This document shows positions 7,661-14,270 of a DNA stretch of 19,558 nucleotides, piece after piece. This stretch comes from Ktedonobacteraceae bacterium (GTDB lineage: Bacteria > Chloroflexota > Ktedonobacteria > Ktedonobacterales > Ktedonobacteraceae), in assembly GCA_014896635.1 (NCBI GenBank), contig JADBKA010000083.1, positions 1-19,558 of the forward strand. The letters run 5' to 3'. Position 1 is the stretch's first letter, and each line of letters starts with the position of its first letter. The notes beneath the pieces were generated by a model that saw only the letters and a program-made list of their open reading frames with translations, was not told where the DNA came from and did no database searches. A program made the position numbers and the translations under genes.

Positions 7661-8968
7661 TTATTGCCCGCTTGCCAGAATGCTGTTGATCTCCTGCGCC
7701 GGGTCATTGAGCGCCTTCTCCGGTGAAATTCTACCCAGGATGGCATCCTGAATCTGTTTGTGCAGAATCGTGCGAATCTGCGGCCACTGCGCGATGATCG
7801 GTGTGATATAGCAGTAAGAGACAAACGGCGAAAATTTATCAATTGGATCGCTGACCTGCACCGATTTACGTGATCCTGGCGCCAGATAGTAGCCCTGCAC
7901 GTCCTTCCCCACCTGGCTGCCGGTGAGGTAGCGCGCCAGGTCCATCGCCACCTTCAACTTCTCCTGATCACCGATGTTAGCAACTGAGATCAGGCCAATG
8001 CCGCCCGCTGTGACCGGCTTACCGGTGCTACCAATAGGCATCGGCTTGACATCGAAGTTCAGGCCCGACGCTTTATATCCTGCCGACGCACCACTCGGCT
8101 CAGGATACATCGCGTAGTTCTTCTGCTGGCTGAACCCGTTCTGAATATCGGTCAGCGCCTGCGTGCCGAAATCGGGTGGCGTTACCTTATATTTTAAAGC
8201 CAGATCAACCAGCTTCTGCAAGCCTCTGATACCTTCGGGTGAATTGAACGTGTACTTCGTATTATCTGGACTCAAAGGGGAGGCACCCTCACCCAGAATG
8301 ATCGGCCAGGCATTGACGACGCCAGGATCAATCAGTGCTGTAAAGCCATAGACCTTCTGGCCGTTCGAGCGCGTGAAGGTCAGCTTTCTGGCAATATCCA
8401 CAAACTCATCGTACGTCCAGTTGTCCTTTGGCGGCTCTACCCCCTTCTCTTTGAAAATATCCAGATTGATGTACATGCCGACCGGCGGCACCCACAACGG
8501 CCATGAATAATGCTTGCCGTTGAATTTGACCGCATCGAGCAGATGAGGGTAAATATCACTTTTGTCTTCGGCGGTCAGGAAATCATCTATCGGGGCCATT
8601 TTCCCCTGCTTTGCCAGTAAGGGGAGAATATCGGATGGCAGGCGGAACACATCGACCTGTCCTCCCGTCACGGCCTGCGTGACCTTCGTAAAACCTGCTT
8701 GATCACCGGTATAACCGGTGATTGCTACTTTAACATTGGTATGTCCTTTGAGGTAGGCAGCGATGGCTGCATCAGTAAGCTTACCCGTCTGGTTGCTGCC
8801 CTTTGGCTGATAGCCAAGTACCCAGTATTGTAATTGCTGCGTGGTCGGCGCACCGCTGCCGCCGGTCTCTCCCCCACAGGCCACCAGTAAGCTGCTCAGA
8901 AGGCTGCCTGCCACCGCCACTTTGCCGCCGTCAATAAGCAATTGTCGGCGTGTGATCGAACTCTCCAT
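7661..8968 (-). CDS. Extracellular solute-binding lipoprotein of a sugar ABC importer
   Basis: Captures the substrate outside the cell and delivers it to the two permeases encoded downstream. The N-terminus has a twin-arginine-like signal TRRQLL (residues 6-11), a hydrophobic stretch and the lipobox LLVAC with acylated C31, so it is probably a membrane-anchored, perhaps Tat-exported, lipoprotein. A GGETGGSG linker follows, then QYWVLGYQPKGSNQ. The family-1 binding-protein pattern is visible in GFTKVTQAVTGGQVDVFRLP and in PLWVPPVGMYINLDIFKEKG. The length is 435 residues. I chose ATG 8968 (GGAG at a 9-nt distance) over an in-frame ATG at 9016 that would spoil the signal peptide. It is the first gene of the operon. 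Confidence 0.9.
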   Translation of the reverse strand: MESSITRRQLLIDGGKVAVAGSLLSSLLVACGGETGGSGAPTTQQLQYWVLGYQPKGSNQTGKLTDAAIAAYLKGHTNVKVAITGYTGDQAGFTKVTQAVTGGQVDVFRLPSDILPLLAKQGKMAPIDDFLTAEDKSDIYPHLLDAVKFNGKHYSWPLWVPPVGMYINLDIFKEKGVEPPKDNWTYDEFVDIARKLTFTRSNGQKVYGFTALIDPGVVNAWPIILGEGASPLSPDNTKYTFNSPEGIRGLQKLVDLALKYKVTPPDFGTQALTDIQNGFSQQKNYAMYPEPSGASAGYKASGLNFDVKPMPIGSTGKPVTAGGIGLISVANIGDQEKLKVAMDLARYLTGSQVGKDVQGYYLAPGSRKSVQVSDPIDKFSPFVSYCYITPIIAQWPQIRTILHKQIQDAILGRISPEKALNDPAQEINSILASGQ

Positions 8969-9063
8969 AGTCTCTGCTCCTTGTTCGTTGAATTTGGGGC
9001 TGCCAGCGCTCTGCATAGAGGCAAGCGAAAGGCATGAAGATACTATTGCAGGGATGAGATTAC

Positions 9064-9093
9064 TTTCGGGAACCGGTCATAGCCGGCCCGAAA
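9064..9093 (-). promoter_or_regulatory. Strong hairpin in the leader of the ABC operon
   Basis: TTTCGGG plus CCGG (9064-9076, with two unpaired A) pairs with CCGG plus CCCGAAA (9083-9093), eleven pairs around a 6-nt loop. It lies between the predicted transcription start (about 9224) and the binding-protein ATG (8968), in a leader of about 250 nt. No U-run follows on either strand, so it is not a standard terminator. Confidence 0.5.
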
Positions 9094-9198
9094 AAGGGTG
9101 CCTTTCTCCTGGGCCTGGTGTTCGCACCTCGATTCGCAGAGAGATTTTCCTGGACGGGATGCTCCCGGCCATGTTTGATAAAGACGCGAAGCTATATA

Positions 9199-9217
9199 GT
9201 CTATATATTGTATAGAC
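9199..9217. promoter_or_regulatory. Palindromic operator candidate for the sugar ABC operon
   Basis: GTCTATATATTGTATAGAC has perfect 7-bp arms (GTCTATA and TATAGAC) and a 5-bp centre. It would lie about +7 to +25 relative to the predicted start, a position where a dimeric repressor of the LacI or GntR kind could block transcription. No regulator gene is in the window. Confidence 0.45.
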
Positions 9218-9229
9218 CTTATGCCTTCA

Positions 9230-9258
9230 ATATTGCCATACTTCTTCTACGCTGTCAA
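9230..9258 (-). promoter_or_regulatory. Predicted promoter of the sugar ABC operon
   Basis: On the minus strand a perfect -35 TTGACA (9253-9258) is followed after 17 bp by CAATAT (9230-9235), a weak -10. A second option slightly downstream is TTGAAG with TATATA at 17 bp, inside the palindrome. Either places the operator palindrome on top of the start region. Confidence 0.4.
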
Positions 9259-9277
9259 GCATACCACAACAATGATT

Positions 9278-9359
9278 CAGGCTGTTGCAAAGTCCTCTTA
9301 GTCCTCTGCAATAGAAGAAAAGAAAAGAGAGTTTTTTGGGAGAGCCTTCCCTTCCTTTA
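9278..9359. repeat. Dispersed repeat copy at the 3' end of the BACON-repeat gene
   Basis: GGCTGTTGCAAAGTCCT (9280-9296) begins an element that matches the one at 16040-16118 (GGCTGTTGCAGAGTCCT there). Both then carry a CCTCTGCA block, a long purine run and a G-rich/pyrimidine end. This copy ends in GAGTTTTTTGGGAGA...CCCTTCC and reaches the TAA stop (9357-9359) of the minus-strand gene. The 9017-9356 gap otherwise holds the ABC operon leader and promoter. Confidence 0.65.
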
Positions 9360-12300
9360 ATGCGCGGGAGTGGGTTGAGCGGTAGGAGTGGGTTGAGTAG
9401 TAGGAGTAGGCTGAGCAGTAGGAGTGGGCTGAGTGGTAGGAGTGGGAGGGGGCGGCGTGACCGGTGATTGGGATGTCGGAGTGACCGCTGGCGTAGTCGT
9501 AGAAGATGGTGTGGGCGTTACCTGGGAAGTTGTTATCATCAGGTGCACCGTTACCATCGCAGCCCGACTGTAGGACGGTGTAATCGTAATACGCTCGCTG
9601 TAAACGCCTGGTGATAAGCCTGTCGTGTTCACTCGCAAGATAAGTGTCGATTTGCTCCCGCCGCTGTTCTGGCCGCTGGCAGGTGCCAGCGAGAGCCAGC
9701 GTTGCGTCGGCACACTGGCATGCCAGTTCAGCGACCCGCCGCCACTGTTGGTAATCGTAATGGACTGCGGGTCTGGACTGCTACCCTGGATTGCCGAGAA
9801 GCTTACCCTGTTCGCACTGAGTTGCATGTTCGGCGCCGCGACAATCACCGTCACCGGAACGCTGACCGGGCTACCGGCTACCACTTTATGTGTCAGAGGA
9901 TCGACAGCGTTCACCGTTACCTTTGTTGTATAGGTTTTGCCTGCTGTTACGCCTGCCGCGCTGGCATCGACATTCACCGTGATCGTCGCTTTATCCCCAC
10001 CAGCAAGATTCTTGCCTGAAGCACTGGAAACCGTAATGAAAGAAGGCGTGCCATTCTCCAGAGTAGCCGTCCAGTCAAGTGGCATGCCGCCGGTATTCTG
10101 CATAACGATGGGTTGCGAAGATTGCCCACTCGTCACGTTCATGGTAATGCTGGCTGGCGTTGCCGAAAGAGCCGGTGCAGCCGCAACGTTCAGCGTGACC
10201 CTGACTCCCTGCGGGCTGCCGGCTATAGTGGTGTTCCTGTCTGTCGCCGTTAGCGTGATCGTTCCCGTATACGTACCCACCTGGAGCGTGGCCGGATTCA
10301 CAGCCACAGTAAACGCTACTGGCTGATCGGGGCTGGCAGCGATAGGAGTGACAGGAGAAATGGCCAGCCAGTTTCCGCCTGTTGTGGTGCTGGCACTGGC
10401 CTGTATAGTTGCATTACTGCATGCGCCGCTAACACCTATCGAGAAGTTTTGCGGCACTGCCGGGTTGGTGCCGACTTCAGCCGAAAACACCAGATTTTCT
10501 TTTGAGGCTCCTTGCAGCGTACAGGCAGGCGGTACGATCAAGGTCACAGCCACTTTTCTGACGGGTGTGATCGGCGCGTGTGTAACGCTATCGGTCGCAC
10601 TGACGGTAATGCTCCCATGATAGGTGCCAGAGGGCAGACCGGCTTTGACACTGACGTCTGTCCTTCCCGCAGCATTGAGCGACACCCCGCCACTGGTAGC
10701 CGAAATCGTCATCCAGTCCTGGCCGTCGCTGATATCTGCCTTCCAAGTGGCAGCGTTGTTACAGGCGCCGGCAAGGGCGATGGAGAGAGGTTGCGCAGCA
10801 GGAGCCGTACCGCTAAAATTGAGCGCGGATGGTGTATTAAGCGTACATGCCTGCTGAACCCCGAAGGAGGCGGCGATGACCTGTGAAGATCCGCCAGCAT
10901 CTTTGCCGGCATCATCCTTGCCAGTAATCGTTACCATGCCGGTATACACGCCTGGCGTCAGGGTGTTTATCAGGGTGGCTGCGACCGTGATGGTGGTTGA
11001 TTGCCCGGCGGATAGCACGCCGCTGGCCGGCGTAACAGAGAGCCAGTTGCCACCCGCTGCTGTTGTAGCAGCGGCATTCCAGTGCAACGCTCCCCCGCCG
11101 CTGTTCTTGATCGTCAACTGCTGCGGAGTCGATACGGACGAACCGATCACCGCGTTAAATTGCACAGAATCTGGCATGACCTGCATCGAAGGGGCCGATG
11201 GCTGGCTCAGCGTGAAAGTCACCGGTAGAGTCTGCGTGCCAGCAGTCGAACTGAACATAATCTTTCCGTTATAAGTTCCCGGCTTCAGACCATCAACCTT
11301 CACACCTACGGAGAGGCGCGACGGCGTGGTACCGTCTGTGCTGCCGAGCGTCAACCAGTCCGCGTTGCTGGTTGCCTTCCACTGAATCGGCGTTGAGCAA
11401 CCTGTTATGCCCGCCAGATTGATCGAACGGGCGGCAGGAGCCGATTGCTGGTAAGTGCCGGCGAACGTCAACATAACGGGCGAGAGCTGCAATGAGCAGC
11501 GAGGTGTAATGGTTACGCTGATATAGAGATTCTGCGGGCTGTTGCGTACAGGACTTGCTCCCTGCCCGCTGAAAGTAATCACCCCCTGGTAAGTGCCGGG
11601 GAGCAGCGAGGCTGTGTTGACGGCAATCGTCACCTGTGAACTGCCGTTCTGTTCAAGCTTCGCGCTGCGTGGCGTGATGGAAAGCCAGGGAGCATCGGTT
11701 GCTGCCGCCCACTGTAGAGGCAACGCGCCGGGATTACTTATAGTGATCGTTTGCGATTGTGGCACCGGCCCACCGTCGGTGCCTGAGAAAGACAGAACGG
11801 ATGGGGTAAGCTGGATCGCCGGTTCATGTTCTTGTGCGAGCGGCGTCACCTGCATCTGAACGACTAGAGGAGCATCTCCAACATCAGAGGTGAACACTAC
11901 ACGAGAATTATATGACCCCGCTGAAAGATTCACGCGATTCACGGCAATGGTGATCTGCGTATCGACGCCATGAATGGCTATACCACTTTTTGGCGTAATC
12001 TGGAGCCAGGGCTGCTCACTTTTGGCCTGCCAGCTAATCTGGCCGCTTCCTGTATTGGAGAGCGTAATCGTGCGAGCGCTACCGGTCAGGGCATCGCCTG
12101 ACCCCAGGTCCAGCGAATCCTGCGAAATATGCAGGTGGCCTGGACGCAGTGGTGTGCTCTGCGTGACGAGAATGGGAAACGACGCGATGGTATGAGTTGT
12201 GGCATCCTCGGCATTAATATTATGCATGCCGTTTCCCCAGTCATCGCCAATTACAACAGTATCGGTAAAGTTTCCCTGCGCATCGGCAGTGGTGATCACA

Positions 12301-13115
12301 GATCCAGCAGTATTGACGATGGGTATGGAACCATCGCGCGATAACCCTATACGACCATGTGCACTGAAGTTATTACCATGCAAAGTGATCTTCGTGCCGC
12401 CCACACCACTGGTCGGTGTGACCTGCAAGGCGATATTGTTACCGGCGTTTGACTGCCCGCGCCCCAGTGTATTAATAATGCCGAAGGCTCCACTCAGTAC
12501 CAGTGCCACCACAACTAGCAGGCCCACCCAGAAAAAGAGTCTGGGCGGTGGGGGCGGTACCCGTCGCAGAGAGACCGGTGTAGGCTTTGAAGGACGCGGG
12601 GGATATGACAGTGTGCGGCGTGGCGTGGAATATTCTATTTCTTTGTACCAGGTGGATCTACGACGGGGCGGACCATCATCATCCTCGTCCAGAATTACAG
12701 GCAATCCCTGTTGCCTCTGATCACCCTCCGTTAGAGGCGTTGTTCTCCTTCTCTCGCGCTGATCCTGTTCTACCAGTAACCTGCTGCGCAAAGTAGGAAC
12801 AGGCACTTCCCACTCCTGCACCTCGTCAGAGAGCAAAGTGTTCTTATTTCCATCCGCCTCGACCGCATGATCGCTTGAAGCGGCAGGGGAAAGCGCTTCT
12901 CGTCCGGCAAGGATCTGCGTTTTATCTTCGTTTACATTCGCCGCAACAAACGGATAATCACAGGGTACAGTAAACTCATCATTATCCAGACTATAGAGAA
13001 AAGTTTGAGAATCAGATGGAGAATCAGACAGGTGCATGATGGCACCACATTCACTACAATAACGAGCTATCGCAGGTAAAGCTTTACCACATGCAGAACA
13101 ATGGACCATACTCAT
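9357..13115 (-). CDS. Zinc-ribbon, single-pass membrane protein with TIG-like and about eight BACON-like domains
   Basis: A 1252-residue protein of unknown function. Residues 6-23 form a CxxC...CxxC zinc ribbon (C6, C9, C20, C23). A charged, disordered stretch with DEDDD at about 143-147 and a proline run leads to one membrane helix at about 193-214, preceded by arginines, so the N-terminus should be inside. Outside, LQVTPTSGVGGTKITLHGNNF (230-250) starts a TIG/IPT-like domain. About eight repeats of some 100 residues follow from about 326 to 1200, each with an F/L-x-F start, an ITxxNxG middle, a WL-x-(I/L)-x-P motif and a PGTYxGxITF end, resembling BACON/immunoglobulin-like modules. The last 53 residues are Pro/Thr/Gln repeats. 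ATG 13115 with GGGGGAG upstream is preferred to a TTG start at 13157. It may bind extracellular carbohydrate or protein; this is inferred from the domains only. Confidence 0.9.
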   Translation of the reverse strand: MSMVHCSACGKALPAIARYCSECGAIMHLSDSPSDSQTFLYSLDNDEFTVPCDYPFVAANVNEDKTQILAGREALSPAASSDHAVEADGNKNTLLSDEVQEWEVPVPTLRSRLLVEQDQRERRRTTPLTEGDQRQQGLPVILDEDDDGPPRRRSTWYKEIEYSTPRRTLSYPPRPSKPTPVSLRRVPPPPPRLFFWVGLLVVVALVLSGAFGIINTLGRGQSNAGNNIALQVTPTSGVGGTKITLHGNNFSAHGRIGLSRDGSIPIVNTAGSVITTADAQGNFTDTVVIGDDWGNGMHNINAEDATTHTIASFPILVTQSTPLRPGHLHISQDSLDLGSGDALTGSARTITLSNTGSGQISWQAKSEQPWLQITPKSGIAIHGVDTQITIAVNRVNLSAGSYNSRVVFTSDVGDAPLVVQMQVTPLAQEHEPAIQLTPSVLSFSGTDGGPVPQSQTITISNPGALPLQWAAATDAPWLSITPRSAKLEQNGSSQVTIAVNTASLLPGTYQGVITFSGQGASPVRNSPQNLYISVTITPRCSLQLSPVMLTFAGTYQQSAPAARSINLAGITGCSTPIQWKATSNADWLTLGSTDGTTPSRLSVGVKVDGLKPGTYNGKIMFSSTAGTQTLPVTFTLSQPSAPSMQVMPDSVQFNAVIGSSVSTPQQLTIKNSGGGALHWNAAATTAAGGNWLSVTPASGVLSAGQSTTITVAATLINTLTPGVYTGMVTITGKDDAGKDAGGSSQVIAASFGVQQACTLNTPSALNFSGTAPAAQPLSIALAGACNNAATWKADISDGQDWMTISATSGGVSLNAAGRTDVSVKAGLPSGTYHGSITVSATDSVTHAPITPVRKVAVTLIVPPACTLQGASKENLVFSAEVGTNPAVPQNFSIGVSGACSNATIQASASTTTGGNWLAISPVTPIAASPDQPVAFTVAVNPATLQVGTYTGTITLTATDRNTTIAGSPQGVRVTLNVAAAPALSATPASITMNVTSGQSSQPIVMQNTGGMPLDWTATLENGTPSFITVSSASGKNLAGGDKATITVNVDASAAGVTAGKTYTTKVTVNAVDPLTHKVVAGSPVSVPVTVIVAAPNMQLSANRVSFSAIQGSSPDPQSITITNSGGGSLNWHASVPTQRWLSLAPASGQNSGGSKSTLILRVNTTGLSPGVYSERITITPSYSRAAMVTVHLMITTSQVTPTPSSTTTPAVTPTSQSPVTPPPPTPTTQPTPTAQPTPTTQPTPTAQPTPAH
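9367..9447. repeat. 18-bp tandem repeat coding for the Pro/Thr/Gln tail
   Basis: Units beginning GGAGTGGG start at 9367, 9385, 9403 and 9421, with a partial fifth at 9439. Each is 18 bp and encodes six residues of the T-P-T-(A/T)-Q-P type on the minus strand. They are in frame with the gene, so length changes by slippage would keep the tail readable. Confidence 0.9.
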
Positions 13116-13163
13116 AGTGCTCTCCCCCGCCTGGACAGTTATGCAAATATGCCACAATTTTCT

Positions 13164-13192
13164 AGTGTAAGAATATTAGAGGTGTCTGTCAA
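13164..13192 (-). promoter_or_regulatory. Predicted promoter of the BACON-repeat gene
   Basis: On the minus strand a perfect TTGACA (13187-13192) and TACACT (13164-13169, four of six) are separated by 17 bp. Transcription would start near 13157, about 40 nt before the chosen ATG at 13115, which also argues against the TTG start at 13157. Confidence 0.5.
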
Positions 13193-13265
13193 CTCCAGTT
13201 TATTGTGATTACATACTCTTAAACCATTATACAGGATATCCCCATGCGCCTTAACTTTAAAGGTG

Positions 13266-13385
13266 CCTCCTTTTTCTTCTTTTCCATTCTGCCAGCGCAG
13301 AAAGAGAGAAAAAAGTTTTTCGGGAGTATTCTCTGAGGCACCTGGGGTACTCCGCCTCCTGGACCCACCTTTCCCTCTACAAAGG
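13266..13385. repeat. Pyrimidine/purine-rich dispersed repeat in the divergent gap
   Basis: A pyrimidine tract (13270-13286), a small hairpin TTCTGC-CAGC-GCAGAA (13288-13303) and a purine tract are followed by AAAAAAGTTTTTCGGGAG (13309-13326), resembling GAGTTTTTGGGGA at 4410-4422 and GAGTTTTTTGGGAG at 9329-9342. The later part CTCCTGGACCCACCTTT is like the end of the 4489-4530 copy. The gap 13193-13639 holds this element, promoters and no supported gene. Confidence 0.5.
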
Positions 13386-13536
13386 ATATACGCAAAAAGG
13401 CGAGGAAAGTGGCGTATCTCTTGTTTCCTCTTCTCTCTATAAAAAATTTTCTTTTTAGAAGGACGGAAGGACGCGAAACAGCGACTTTCATCAAAAATGA
13501 TGAATCTGCTCAACGCGATACGATATCAAATCCTTT

Positions 13537-13562
13537 TTGACACGCAAGGCCACAGTTATACG
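13537..13562 (+). promoter_or_regulatory. Weak promoter candidate for the HdeD-like gene
   Basis: TTGACA (13537-13542) is a perfect -35 box, but the best -10-like hexamer TATACG (13557-13562) is only 14 bp away, short of the usual 16-18. It lies about 80 nt before the HdeD-like start. The -35 is seen; the pairing is doubtful. Confidence 0.25.
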
Positions 13563-13639
13563 TGTAAAGAAGGGGTAAACTGATGCTTTTTGTAAACGTG
13601 AGAGGTCTCTCTCACCAGGATTGAAAGGAGCGCAATAAT

Positions 13640-14194
13640 ATGAGCGTGCTGACAGGTTCTCGCCTGATGAGGCAATACTGGTGGTCGCTTTTGATTCGAG
13701 GAATTGTAGCGATACTGTTCGGGCTGGCGGCGCTCTTCTGGCCGCGCCTGACTCTGCTTGTGCTGGTCACGCTTTTTGGCGCATTTGCTCTGATTGATGG
13801 TATTGTAGCTGTCTTTGTATCGTTACAGGAGCGTGAGACGGCGCCACGCTGGTGGATGTTGTTACTGGAGGGCCTGGCCGGCATTATCATCGGCCTGGTG
13901 ACGTTTTTCTGGCCCGGTATTACGGCCTTTGCGCTGCTCTACCTGATTGCTGCCTGGGCTATCATCACCGGCATTTTTGAGATTGCCGCCGGCTTCGCTA
14001 TGAACCGGGCTTTCGGGTTTGAATGGACGCTGATTATCGTCGGCATCCTTTCCGTGCTGCTTGGCATCTTTCTGGCCTTCCAGCCTGTCGCCGGCCTGCT
14101 GGCTATCGTCTGGGTTATCGGCATCTATGCCCTGATCGCCGGCATATTGCTGATCGTGCGGGCTTTCCAGTTCCGCTCACTGGTAACTATCTGA
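13640..14194 (+). CDS. HdeD-like (DUF308) small membrane protein
   Basis: A 184-residue, very hydrophobic protein with about six membrane segments arranged as three helix pairs. Each pair carries the repeated pattern of this family: a GI-x-x-x-x-GL-x-x-x-x-WP turn, seen as GIVAILFGLAALFWP (25-39), GLAGIIIGLVTFFWPG, and GILSVLLGIFLAFQPV. LFGAFALIDGIVAVF and IAAWAIITGIFEIAAGF are the matching second helices. The family is named for E. coli HdeD, linked to acid resistance, but most members have no known function. AAAGGAG lies about 10 nt before ATG 13640. It appears to be a single-gene transcript; a hairpin 17 nt after the stop may end it. Membrane location is certain from composition; the role is not. 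Confidence 0.88.
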   Translation: MSVLTGSRLMRQYWWSLLIRGIVAILFGLAALFWPRLTLLVLVTLFGAFALIDGIVAVFVSLQERETAPRWWMLLLEGLAGIIIGLVTFFWPGITAFALLYLIAAWAIITGIFEIAAGFAMNRAFGFEWTLIIVGILSVLLGIFLAFQPVAGLLAIVWVIGIYALIAGILLIVRAFQFRSLVTI

Positions 14195-14210
14195 GTGGAT
14201 GAGCCAGCGC

Positions 14211-14243
14211 GGGGATCGGGCTGTTGCTTTTAGCCCGATCTCC
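14211..14243. terminator. Hairpin between convergent HdeD-like and ThDP-enzyme genes
   Basis: GATCGGGCT (14214-14222) pairs perfectly with AGCCCGATC (14232-14240) around a 9-nt loop, extended by further G-C pairs. Its T-run (14258-14263) lies some 17 nt away, so it is not a textbook intrinsic terminator, but it sits where a bidirectional one is expected. The first 14 bases, GATCGGGCTGTTGC, recur at 16037-16050. Confidence 0.5.
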
Positions 14244-14270
14244 CTCGCCGCCTGCTCTTTTTATCTTCGC

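Noticed and set aside
9367..9447. Possible CRISPR-like array
   Set aside because: The 18-bp units are directly abutting with no spacers and are in frame in the coding sequence for the Pro/Thr tail.
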